NCBI GenBank assembly: GCA_020002265.1
Contig: CP048228.1
Span: forward strand, 558,001-622,000
DNA: 64,000 bases
Reading direction: 5' to 3'
From: Anaplasmataceae bacterium AB001_6
GTDB taxonomy: Bacteria > Pseudomonadota > Alphaproteobacteria > Rickettsiales > Anaplasmataceae
The position numbers and the translations under genes were made by a program. Below the pieces are notes generated by a model, which saw only the letters and a program-made list of their open reading frames with translations, did not search any database and was not told the origin of the DNA. Positions 19,557 to 28,761 of the stretch are shown here, piece by piece (position 1 is the first letter of the stretch; the number at the start of each line of letters is the position of its first letter).

Positions 19557-20565
19557 ATATATATACCTGTTGCTTATTAGCATCCTCTTGTTTTAAGAAT
19601 TCTGATAACGCATTTAGCACATTTTTCACGCCTTTAGAAAAAGAGACAGTATAAATTTCAATATCATTATTTATTTTGTTTAATTCATCTATTAGGCTAT
19701 TTATCTCTGTTATATCTTTTAAATCACATTTTGTTAAGACAGTTATCATTTTTCTTTCTAAGAGAGATGCATTATATTTTTTTAATTCTCTTATAACAAC
19801 ACTATAATTGCTAATAACATTTGGATCTGCAGCGTCTATAAAATGGATAAATATCTTACATCTTTCAATATGTTTCAAAAATTTTTTACCCAACCCCTTT
19901 CCTTCAAACGCATCCTCTATTATTCCAGGAATATCAGCAATAAGAAAATCTTGATCGTTACATTCTGCTATCCCTAAATTAGGTTCTAATGTTGTAAAAG
20001 GATAATCTGCTATTTTTGGTTTTGTGTTAGTAGAATTAGATAAAAAAGTAGATTTTCCAACGTTAGGAAGACCAATTAAACCAACATCAGCAATTAATTT
20101 TAACTTTAATTTCAGCCATTTTTCTTCCCCTTTTAAGCCACTAATTGCATTTTTAGGTGATTGATTAATAGAATTCTTAAAGCAGAAATTACCAGCACCG
20201 CCTTTACCGCCTTTAGCTAAGGTAAATTTTTGATCTTCGGTAACCAAATCAAGTAATAATTCGTCACTTTCATTAAATATTTGAGTTCCCACAGGCAAAA
20301 ATATTTTCATATCTTTCCCTTTAGCTCCAAATTTTCTACGTCTTTGTCCATTTGAGCCATTTGAAGCTAGAACATGCTGATGATAACGCATATGCAAGAG
20401 AGTATTTTTATTTCTTGTAGCAATACAAATAACATCTCCTCCCTCTCCTCCATTGCCACCGTCTGGGCCGCCAAACTCTATAAATTTCTCTCGTCGAAAA
20501 GTAGCCGCTCCATTGCCACCATCACCAGCTTTTATATATATTTTTATTTCATCTATGAAGCTCAC
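19540..20565 (-). CDS. obgE: Obg family GTPase (CgtA)
   Basis: 341 residues. A GTPase of large-subunit ribosome assembly and stress. The start is GTG 20565, giving MSFIDEIKIYIKAGDGGNG, the canonical N-terminus. A glycine-rich Obg domain covers about 1-157. The G domain has G1 GLPNVGKST (165-173), G3 DIPG (211-214) and G4 TKCD near 277. Its C-terminal end overlaps ccmC. Confidence 0.96.
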   Translation of the reverse strand: MSFIDEIKIYIKAGDGGNGAATFRREKFIEFGGPDGGNGGEGGDVICIATRNKNTLLHMRYHQHVLASNGSNGQRRRKFGAKGKDMKIFLPVGTQIFNESDELLLDLVTEDQKFTLAKGGKGGAGNFCFKNSINQSPKNAISGLKGEEKWLKLKLKLIADVGLIGLPNVGKSTFLSNSTNTKPKIADYPFTTLEPNLGIAECNDQDFLIADIPGIIEDAFEGKGLGKKFLKHIERCKIFIHFIDAADPNVISNYSVVIRELKKYNASLLERKMITVLTKCDLKDITEINSLIDELNKINNDIEIYTVSFSKGVKNVLNALSEFLKQEDANKQQVYIYDPAK

Positions 20566-20651
20566 GAATAATCACTGATATAAAATATATTAAGATAATA
20601 ATTATACAATTTAATATACTTATATAATAGAGTATTAATCTTTTTCAATTT

Positions 20652-22982
20652 TTATAAATTGAAATGTAATTTTTCATTTACATCCATATTTACACTTATA
20701 TTTGAAATTTTTTTATTCTCTTTAATTAATTTTTTTGCTAAATCAATTAATATATTTTGCTCTATAAAACGCTGTACATTTCTTACACCATATTTATTAT
20801 CATGAAAGCCTTTATCTATAATATATTGTACAATATTATCATCAAAATATATTTTAAGAGATTTATTTCCAACGCTATCAGAAATATTATTAAGAAGTTT
20901 TAATACTATATCTTTTCTAACATCTTTTGTTATAGGATTGAAAAACAATTGTAAATCTATTCTACTTAAGAATTCGGGTAAAAATAAGTTTTTGATATCA
21001 TTTTTATTGTAACAAGAATCACTATCTTTATCTTTATCGAAACCTATATTATCTTCTGAAAAATTATTACTACCAGTATTAGTTGTCAATATTATAATAG
21101 TATTTCTAAAATTCACTTTTCTAGAGTTAGTATCAGTTAAATATCCATAATCCATTATCTGAAGTAAAATATTATAAACATCTTTATGCGCTTTTTCCAT
21201 TTCATCAAATAATACTATGCTATATGGATATCTATTTACTGCATCAGTAAGCATGCCCCCGCTCTCAAAGCCAACATATCCAGGAGGAGAGCCAATCATA
21301 CGAGAGATTGAATGAGATTCTGAATACTCAGACATATCAAATCTTAAGAATTTCATAAATAAATGCTTAGACAATATTTTTGCTATTTCTGTTTTACCAA
21401 CACCTGTAGGTCCAATAAACATATAACAACCCTTTGGTTTTTTTCTCTCTATTAAACCAGAACCAGAAACAAAAATATGATCTAATAATTTATTAATCAC
21501 TTGATCTTGTCCATATATTTCACCACGTAACGACTTTTCTAGATCTTCCATTACAGTAGAAAAATTCTTAGATAATTCATTATTGGGTATTTTACTACAT
21601 AAGGAAACTACCTTTTTTATATCTGTTGTATTAATAAATTTAGATTTATTAAATTTATTATTATTCCTTCTAACATTAAAATAAGAACCTGCTTCATCCA
21701 TTAAATCTATTGCTTTATCAGGCAACATTTTATTGTTTATATATCTCTTTGAAAGATTCACTATTTCTCTGATAGAATGGTCAGAATAAACCACTTTATG
21801 ATAATTTTCATAGTATACTTTGATACCTCGCAATATTTTCATTGTATCATCTATACTACTTTCTTCTATATCAATTCTTTGAAATCTTCTGGATAAAGCT
21901 GGGTCTTTATCAAAATTATTGACATACTCTTTATGAGTAGTAGCGCCTATACATCTTATTTCTCCCCTAGATAAAACAGGTTTTAAAAGATTTCCAGCAT
22001 CTATGGTACCATTACTTGTAGCCCCTGCGCCCACTATTGTATGTATTTCATCAATAAATAACACTATATTTTTATTATTACTGATCTCTTTTATCAAAGA
22101 TTTAATTCTTTCTTCAAAATCTCCTCTATATCTAGTTCCTGCAATCAACGAACCAACGTCCAATGAATATATAACTATATCTTTTAATAAATCAGGTATA
22201 GTTTTTTGCACTATTTTTAATGCTAATCCTTCTGCTATTGCAGTTTTTCCTACGCCAGGGTCTCCAACATATAAAGGATTGTTTTTATTTCTCCTCATTA
22301 AGATGTCTATTGTTCGCTCTATTTCATCTTCTCTACACAAGACTTTATCTATCTTTCCCTTTGTAGCCTTTTGATTTAAATTGACACAATATTCATTCAA
22401 TATAGATAAATTATCTTTCTTTTTTGCTGTACTACTATCAATCAAATGATAATCCGTATTTATACTAATATTAGAATTGCTGTTTCTACCTTCAACACCC
22501 TCAATAAATTCAACATTCGACAATAATTTATATATTTGTTTCATAAAATTGAATTCTTGTTCTTTAATAAATCCAATGCTATGACATTCATCTTGAAATA
22601 TTATTTCTAAAAATAAATATGTAAGTGGTAATGAAATATCATCGTCATCGTCATCATTATTATTTCCACCTATAATATTGCTCTCTTGTCCTCTGATTCC
22701 AAAATTATGCAATCTATTAATTATATTTTGCACAGCTATTGTGGGTTGAATATCTAATCTAGAATTTGAGACTATCGAAGACATCTCAGGGCTTTCCAGA
22801 AAATCTGAAATTTTTTGCCGTAACAATACAACATTGACATTGGATTTGATTAAAAGCGAAGATATTTCTTTCTCATCCAAAAGTGATAATAATAAGTGAT
22901 CAAGACAAATATAACTATGTCTTAAATTTTTAGCTATAGAAAAAGCTCTTTGTAAAACGCTCTCAATATTATTATTCATCAT
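20652..22982 (-). CDS. clpA: ATP-dependent Clp protease ATP-binding subunit ClpA
   Basis: 776 residues. A AAA+ unfoldase feeding ClpP. N-terminal Clp repeats (1-150) with HSYICLDHLLLSLL; a first AAA module with Walker A GDPGVGKT at 239-246; a second with GPTGVGKT near 520, FDMSEYSESHSISRMIGSPPGYVG and FDEMEKAH. The N-domain linker holds an Asp-rich run near 108-114. clpS sits immediately upstream on the same strand, the usual adaptor-unfoldase pair; clpP is not in the window. Confidence 0.96.
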   Translation of the reverse strand: MMNNNIESVLQRAFSIAKNLRHSYICLDHLLLSLLDEKEISSLLIKSNVNVVLLRQKISDFLESPEMSSIVSNSRLDIQPTIAVQNIINRLHNFGIRGQESNIIGGNNNDDDDDDISLPLTYLFLEIIFQDECHSIGFIKEQEFNFMKQIYKLLSNVEFIEGVEGRNSNSNISINTDYHLIDSSTAKKKDNLSILNEYCVNLNQKATKGKIDKVLCREDEIERTIDILMRRNKNNPLYVGDPGVGKTAIAEGLALKIVQKTIPDLLKDIVIYSLDVGSLIAGTRYRGDFEERIKSLIKEISNNKNIVLFIDEIHTIVGAGATSNGTIDAGNLLKPVLSRGEIRCIGATTHKEYVNNFDKDPALSRRFQRIDIEESSIDDTMKILRGIKVYYENYHKVVYSDHSIREIVNLSKRYINNKMLPDKAIDLMDEAGSYFNVRRNNNKFNKSKFINTTDIKKVVSLCSKIPNNELSKNFSTVMEDLEKSLRGEIYGQDQVINKLLDHIFVSGSGLIERKKPKGCYMFIGPTGVGKTEIAKILSKHLFMKFLRFDMSEYSESHSISRMIGSPPGYVGFESGGMLTDAVNRYPYSIVLFDEMEKAHKDVYNILLQIMDYGYLTDTNSRKVNFRNTIIILTTNTGSNNFSEDNIGFDKDKDSDSCYNKNDIKNLFLPEFLSRIDLQLFFNPITKDVRKDIVLKLLNNISDSVGNKSLKIYFDDNIVQYIIDKGFHDNKYGVRNVQRFIEQNILIDLAKKLIKENKKISNISVNMDVNEKLHFNL

Positions 22983-23029
22983 ATAAAAGAAAAATTATTA
23001 AAAAAATCAAAAATAGAAAAAGAAACAAT

Positions 23030-23359
23030 TCACAGTATTTTTTTCAAAGAAACATCTATTTTAAAACTATTTTTTAAAGAATAATCTAATATTTCTGCCA
23101 TCTTAGTTTCTGCAATATCTTTTGTGTATTGAGAAAATGTTATGCTACCTTTTTCCTTTAAAAAGAGAAATAAATTGCTAATTTTAGAAACATCTTGAGG
23201 GAAAGATCCTTCTACAACTTTATGAAAAATATCATAAGATAAGGAATCATCATCTATCATCACTATTCCATAGAATGATGGAATGCATATACTATTACTT
23301 AAAATGTTACAATTGTTACTATTAGAAGGCCATGTAAAAAACTGTCTATCTTTACTCAC
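23030..23359 (-). CDS. clpS: Divergent ClpS adaptor, N-degron pocket altered
   Basis: 109 residues. I choose GTG 23359 because AGGAG sits five bases before it; the TTG at 23374 has no such site. ClpS delivers N-degron substrates to ClpA, which is the next gene. Family marks are YGIVMIDDD (30-38) and YTKDIAETKMAEILDY. The invariant pocket His (E. coli His66) is a Lys here (Lys68 in FLKEKG), and the pocket Asn34 is Asp36. The fold is probably kept but specificity may differ. A 28-residue N-terminal extension is low in similarity. Confidence 0.82.
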   Translation of the reverse strand: MSKDRQFFTWPSNSNNCNILSNSICIPSFYGIVMIDDDSLSYDIFHKVVEGSFPQDVSKISNLFLFLKEKGSITFSQYTKDIAETKMAEILDYSLKNSFKIDVSLKKIL

Positions 23360-23469
23360 TATTCTCCTCTGCAAAAATAAGAATATACTACTTATGTACT
23401 TGTTTAATCGTAACAGATAAGAATTAAAAATATATTGAGAAAAACTAGACTATAATTTTTACAATTGAG

Positions 23470-24135
23470 CTAAATTTGAACCAAAGTATGCTCTTTAATT
23501 GTATAAACTCTATCTGCAAAGGATTTATATGATTCGTCGTGTGTAACAATAATTAAAGTACATTTAAATTTTTTGCAAGATTCAGTTAATAATTTGAAAA
23601 CATTAGCAGCATTTTGTGGGTCAAGATTAGCTGTTGGTTCATCTGCTAATAATAAAGAAGGATATTTCATTAAAGCTCTAACAATAGCTATTCTCTGCTT
23701 TTCACCTGTAGATAAAGAATCTATTTTTCTTCCTAATATTTTTTTTATTCCAAAAAGAGTAGCTAAATAATCTAAATCAGATGAAAAATTTACATTTGTC
23801 TTTTTACTTATGATATATGGTATTAATATGTTCTTATATGAAGACATATTTTTAATGAGATTGTGTTCTTGATGTATGAAACTTATGTGCATTTTTCTAA
23901 TTCGACTACGAGTTATTTTGTTATAAGTACAATTTTCACCGAAAAGGTAAATTTCTCCAGACAGAGGGATATCTAACAACCCCAATAAATTTAATAGAGT
24001 AGTTTTACCTGTTCCAGAGGGAGATAATAAAAAGATTATCTCACCAGAAGAAATTTTCAAATTTATATTTTTTAATACACATATCTCAGAATTATTATCA
24101 CAATAATTTTGAGATAAATTTAATACCTCAAGCAT
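23470..24135 (-). CDS. lolD: ABC transporter ATPase, LolD type
   Basis: 221 residues. Evidence: Walker A SPSGTGKTT, signature LSTGEKQRIAI, Walker B LLLADEPTANLDP and switch THDE. GLLDIPLSGEIYLFG and the FIHQEHNLIKNMSSYKNILIP region resemble LolD, the ATPase of LolCDE lipoprotein release. The gene starts by a one-base overlap with the stop of a ZnuA-like gene, so a zinc-import ATPase (ZnuC role) is an alternative. LolC/E and ZnuB are not near. Confidence 0.72.
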   Translation of the reverse strand: MLEVLNLSQNYCDNNSEICVLKNINLKISSGEIIFLLSPSGTGKTTLLNLLGLLDIPLSGEIYLFGENCTYNKITRSRIRKMHISFIHQEHNLIKNMSSYKNILIPYIISKKTNVNFSSDLDYLATLFGIKKILGRKIDSLSTGEKQRIAIVRALMKYPSLLLADEPTANLDPQNAANVFKLLTESCKKFKCTLIIVTHDESYKSFADRVYTIKEHTLVQI

Positions 24136-25130
24136 TACTTATTTTTAGATATCATCGCACATTCTTTAAAATTATTGTTAATATTGTCTATTAAATTAAA
24201 ATATCCATCATTATTATCATCAGATAATATAACGCCAAATATATCATTATCCACAATTTTCACATCCGCAGATTTTAAATTTAAGATATCCACTATATCT
24301 TGTCCTTGATCATTAAAAACGCATTGAATATCTTTATTTTTGATATGTTGAAATAACTTTATAAAATCTCTTGTAGATAATAAATTATGATTGTTATCTA
24401 TAAATATAAATAACGGAGATGAAATATTAAAATTATCAGTAAAATATCTTAAAGAATCATGATAAATAGCATATTTTATATCTCCTTTTTTTGACCAAAA
24501 GTCCCTAATATCGTCATTTTGTTCGATTAATTTCTTTTTGAAATTTTTATAATTTTTTTTATAAATTTTTGCTTTATAAGGATATATAGCTGATAATTTA
24601 TCTTTTAATGCATTGGCAATTTTTATTCCATTTTTAGGAATAATCCAAAAATGAGAATCTATAGCATTATTCAAACTGTTATCACTATTGTATATATTTT
24701 GCAAATAAACATATTGTGATAAATCCAGTAATTCAGCTTTACTATTTACAAAAATATCATAAAATTTTGCATCTATTTCAGAGCTAGAAAAAATTATCAA
24801 ATCACTATCATTAATTAATTTTAAATCAGATGGTTTTACTTGGATAAAGTGACTATCTATTTCATTACTCTTGTATAAATAATCTAAATCACTACTTAGT
24901 TCAGTTTTTTCTGAGCCGTGTATTATATATCTAGCTATAAAATAAAAAGGTTTATTTGTGGTAAGTATTTTATATTTTGAATCACGATCCGATTGATCAG
25001 TAAAAAACCATTTATTTGAACTAAATATCCAAATAAAAATAGATAAAAAAATAGCTACAACAACAGTTGTAATAGCAATTAGTAAAAAAATATTCTTAGG
25101 TATCTTCATTGCGAAAAAATATTTGAACAT
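24135..25130 (-). CDS. ZnuA-like zinc-binding protein with N-terminal membrane anchor
   Basis: 331 residues. A hydrophobic helix at about 14-36, preceded by KIPKN, anchors it or serves as a signal peptide. Family motifs of cluster A-I (ZnuA) binding proteins follow: KPFYFIARYII, DSHFIQVKPSDLKLINDSDLIIF, and DSHFWIIPKNGIKIANALKDKL. Zinc ligands may be the two SHF histidines and the His in YHDS. No His/Asp-rich loop is seen. Overlaps the LolD-type ATPase by one base; ATG at 25109 is an alternative start. Probably periplasmic-facing. Confidence 0.75.
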   Translation of the reverse strand: MFKYFFAMKIPKNIFLLIAITTVVVAIFLSIFIWIFSSNKWFFTDQSDRDSKYKILTTNKPFYFIARYIIHGSEKTELSSDLDYLYKSNEIDSHFIQVKPSDLKLINDSDLIIFSSSEIDAKFYDIFVNSKAELLDLSQYVYLQNIYNSDNSLNNAIDSHFWIIPKNGIKIANALKDKLSAIYPYKAKIYKKNYKNFKKKLIEQNDDIRDFWSKKGDIKYAIYHDSLRYFTDNFNISSPLFIFIDNNHNLLSTRDFIKLFQHIKNKDIQCVFNDQGQDIVDILNLKSADVKIVDNDIFGVILSDDNNDGYFNLIDNINNNFKECAMISKNK

Positions 25131-25182
25131 ACATATAACGAACTAATCAAGTTATCTTATAATTATAAGATAACTATATTAA

Positions 25183-27240
25183 CTAGACTTCAGTTAAAAT
25201 ATCATCACCAATTGTACCTTCACTGTATAGACTTATCAATTTATTTATTACCTCAACATTATTAGTGAGATAAAAATTTCTAGAAAGAGCGAATATTTCT
25301 TTCAAATAATCAATAGTATATTCATTTTTTTTCAAAATCGAAAATCTAAACTTAGGTATACCAGATTGCTCATAACCAAAAATATCACCTCCTCCTCTAT
25401 TCTTCAAATCCTGTTCTGCTATTTCAAAACCATCTGAAGAATTCTTTAAAAATTCAATTCGTTGTTTTGAAAAGGCAGTTATACACTCATTATCATATAA
25501 TAGTATGCAGAAAGAATCTTGACCTTTACGCCCTACTCTACCTCTTAATTGATGTAATTGAGAAAAACCATACCTTTCAGCATTTTCTATAACTATAGAG
25601 TTAACATTAGCAATATCTACTCCTGTTTCAATTATTGTTGTACTAACTAATATAAGAATATTATCATCATTTTTAAAATCATGTATTATTTTCTCTTTTT
25701 CCATAATAGGCATAGAGCTATGAAGAAAAGATATCTTTTGATCAAAAATATCTTTAAGATAATTAAATCTTTCTTCTACAGATGTCAAGCCTTTTATTTC
25801 TGTTTTATCAATTGCATTACACACCCATATTAATTTTGAATCTTTATTGAGAACATTAAACAATCTTTTAATTAATTCATCTATGCGTTTTTTTTTCACT
25901 AACACAGTTTTTATGTTTCCAGAACCCATAGGCTTCTGTCTAATATATGAACAACTCATGTCACAATAAAAAATTTGTAGTACAGATCTAGGAATAGGTG
26001 TAGCAGACATCATTAGGATATCAGCAAATTTATTTTTATTAATAATACTATATCTTTGCTCTACGCCAAATTTATGTTGTTCATCTATGATTAATAAGCC
26101 TAAATCAAAAAATTGCACAGAATCTTGCAATAAAGAATGAGTGCCTATTATTAGTTGTATTTCACCTTTTTTTAAATCACTGACAATTTTTTCCTTAATA
26201 GATTTTTTGCTATCACCTAATAGAATATTAATATTTATTTTTTCATTAAGAATAGAATAAATTAAATTAAAATGCTGGTTAGCCAATACAGAAGTAGGAG
26301 ATATAAAACAACATTGTTTACCATTTTCTATACAATTTAATGCTGCCAAAACAGCTACCAATGTTTTGCCAGAACCAACATCTCCTTGCAACATTCTAAT
26401 CATTTTTTTATTAGAGAATTGGTCATTTTTTATATCTGTCAAAGCATTTTTTTGATCATTGGTCAAATTAAAACCTAATTTCTCTAAGAAGAAAGATTGT
26501 AAAGAGCCATTTCCAATAATTGAGCGTCCTATCTTATCATTACTTTTATCTCTTAAAAATTGTAATTTTAAAAAATAAGTAAAAATTTCTTCATATTTTA
26601 TTCTTGATAAAGAATTATAATATTCATTAATATTTGGGGGATAATGCAGATTTTTTATGTTATTAATCCAATTTAACCAAGATTGATTAATCATGGAATT
26701 CTGCAATGATAAATCAGTATCTTGAATATTATTTAATATTTCTTCTATAACTAGCAAAAATTTTTCATTAGTTATTCTTTTATCTTTAAAATTATAATGA
26801 ACTGAAATCTTGAATAAATTTTCTTTATCATATCTATCAATAATATCTGGGTGGCATATAGTGTTATTACCGGAATAAACACCGCTGACATAATATTTGT
26901 TATTTAAAGATAAAATTTTTTTTATATAAAATTTATTGCTATTAAAATACAATAATTTTACTTTTGATAAGCCAGAACAACAAATAACTCTTATATATTT
27001 TTGACTATTTTTTTTAGTATGTCTTTCTTCATAGCCAAGAACCGTGACAATAATAGATACAATGTCACCTTTTTTTGCATCATTAACACCCTTACTTCTA
27101 TCTATAACCTTTTCTGGTAAAAAAAGTAAAATATCCTTTACCATTTTACCTTTAAAATATTTGATTATGATTTCTACTGATTCATTAGGAATATTTTTTA
27201 ATTCCCTTATTTTGGCAATTTCATCAAATAGACTAATCAT
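25183..27240 (-). CDS. recG: ATP-dependent DNA helicase RecG
   Basis: 685 residues. Branch-migrates Holliday junctions and regresses stalled forks. An N-terminal wedge (OB fold) region, then helicase motifs: GDVGSGKT (Walker A), DEQHKFGVEQR, MSATPIPRS, and TTIIETGVDIANVNSIVIENAERYGFSQLHQLRGRVGR. The C-terminal RecG motif IAEQDLKNRGGGDIFGYEQSG is complete. Confidence 0.97.
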   Translation of the reverse strand: MISLFDEIAKIRELKNIPNESVEIIIKYFKGKMVKDILLFLPEKVIDRSKGVNDAKKGDIVSIIVTVLGYEERHTKKNSQKYIRVICCSGLSKVKLLYFNSNKFYIKKILSLNNKYYVSGVYSGNNTICHPDIIDRYDKENLFKISVHYNFKDKRITNEKFLLVIEEILNNIQDTDLSLQNSMINQSWLNWINNIKNLHYPPNINEYYNSLSRIKYEEIFTYFLKLQFLRDKSNDKIGRSIIGNGSLQSFFLEKLGFNLTNDQKNALTDIKNDQFSNKKMIRMLQGDVGSGKTLVAVLAALNCIENGKQCCFISPTSVLANQHFNLIYSILNEKININILLGDSKKSIKEKIVSDLKKGEIQLIIGTHSLLQDSVQFFDLGLLIIDEQHKFGVEQRYSIINKNKFADILMMSATPIPRSVLQIFYCDMSCSYIRQKPMGSGNIKTVLVKKKRIDELIKRLFNVLNKDSKLIWVCNAIDKTEIKGLTSVEERFNYLKDIFDQKISFLHSSMPIMEKEKIIHDFKNDDNILILVSTTIIETGVDIANVNSIVIENAERYGFSQLHQLRGRVGRKGQDSFCILLYDNECITAFSKQRIEFLKNSSDGFEIAEQDLKNRGGGDIFGYEQSGIPKFRFSILKKNEYTIDYLKEIFALSRNFYLTNNVEVINKLISLYSEGTIGDDILTEV

Positions 27241-27303
27241 GGTAGAGAAAAAATATTGTACAAAAAATTAGGTATATCGAAAAATAATAACTAAAAATGA
27301 TTT

Positions 27304-28761
27304 ATGAAAAAAATATTTTTATATCAAGGAATAATATTACTAACTATCTCTCTTTTTATGTTTTTATGTCACATATGCAACATAATATACAATACAGAAT
27401 CAATGACAATGCTTAATTCTGTTAAAACAGTAATTATTATAGCACTATTTTTTTTAATTATTGATAGATTATTGTCTCGCTATATAAATCATAATAAAAG
27501 TGAGTATTTTAATACTTTAATTTTATTCATACTATGGTTCTCAACTTCTATATTTTGTGCTATTCCTTTTTATTATGAAGGTTATAGTATATATGACTCT
27601 ATTTTTGAATCTGTATCTGGAATTACAACAACAGGAGCAAGCATCATCATAGATATAGAAAAACAAACAAAAGGAATATTACTTTGGAGAATGATTCTAC
27701 ATTTAATAGGTGGTGTTGGAATAGTAATATATGCTTCGGTAATGCTACCAATCTTTACAAATAAAGATATGGAATCAGTAATAAAAAGTTATAATCCATC
27801 AAATATTGAAGAAAGATTGTTTAGTAAAAATAGCCAATTTTATAAAGCAATTGCAGTAATATATTTATCATTAATAATAATTTGTGGATTTTTATATTAT
27901 ATCTTTGGAATGAACATATTTGATTCTATATGTCACAGTATATCTACAATATCTACAGGAGGATTCTTTAATTATAATAATTCATTTGCTTATTATGATA
28001 ATTTCTTCATAGAGTTAGTGGCTGAAATTTTTATGCTACTAAGTTCCATCCCCTTTATAATATTAATAAGATATTTGTTAACCACAGAATATATCTCAGA
28101 CGAGCAAACTAAAACGTATTTAATACAAACATTTATTGCAATAATAATAGTTTGCTCAATTCTAATTATAAGAAAAGAATATCCCACCACTGCTGAAAAT
28201 TTAAGATATGGAATATTCAACACAATCAGTATGGCAACTACTTCAGGATTTTCAAATGGAGAATATTATTTTTGGCATTATTTAACTCATATATTGATAC
28301 TAATTGCAGTAATAGGCGGATGTTCAGGATCAACTGCAGGAGGTCTAAAAATATTTAGAATATATATTATATTTAAATCAATTTATCAAAGTATACTAGA
28401 ATCTCTATCTGAAAAAATTTTCCACCCTGTAAGGTATCTAAATAAAACTATAGATCGTAAAATAATAACAATGATAACAATATTCGTGATTATAAATATA
28501 ATAACAACCATATCTATAATGGTTATAATGTCTCTATACAATTATAATTTTGTTACTTCTAGTACTACAGCAATATCTATACTTAATAACATAGGAGCAG
28601 TTTTTGGTGATGCTGCAATAGAGCAAAATTTCCAATTCTTGAACAATAATGCAAAACTTTTCTTATCATTAATAATGATAATAGGGAGAATGGAGATATT
28701 GCCCATACTCACAATGATTATATGCTTTATGAAAAAAAAGAGATATAAAATAATAAACTAA
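27304..28761 (+). CDS. trkH: Potassium uptake protein TrkH
   Basis: 485 residues, about ten membrane helices. The four selectivity-filter repeats of the SKT family are visible: SGITTTGASI, STISTGGFF, ATTSGFSNGEY and NNIGAVFGD. Passes K+ (or Na+) across the inner membrane, gated by TrkA, which is not in the window. Stop codon overlaps that of convergent carB by four bases. Confidence 0.94.
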   Translation: MKKIFLYQGIILLTISLFMFLCHICNIIYNTESMTMLNSVKTVIIIALFFLIIDRLLSRYINHNKSEYFNTLILFILWFSTSIFCAIPFYYEGYSIYDSIFESVSGITTTGASIIIDIEKQTKGILLWRMILHLIGGVGIVIYASVMLPIFTNKDMESVIKSYNPSNIEERLFSKNSQFYKAIAVIYLSLIIICGFLYYIFGMNIFDSICHSISTISTGGFFNYNNSFAYYDNFFIELVAEIFMLLSSIPFIILIRYLLTTEYISDEQTKTYLIQTFIAIIIVCSILIIRKEYPTTAENLRYGIFNTISMATTSGFSNGEYYFWHYLTHILILIAVIGGCSGSTAGGLKIFRIYIIFKSIYQSILESLSEKIFHPVRYLNKTIDRKIITMITIFVIINIITTISIMVIMSLYNYNFVTSSTTAISILNNIGAVFGDAAIEQNFQFLNNNAKLFLSLIMIIGRMEILPILTMIICFMKKKRYKIIN

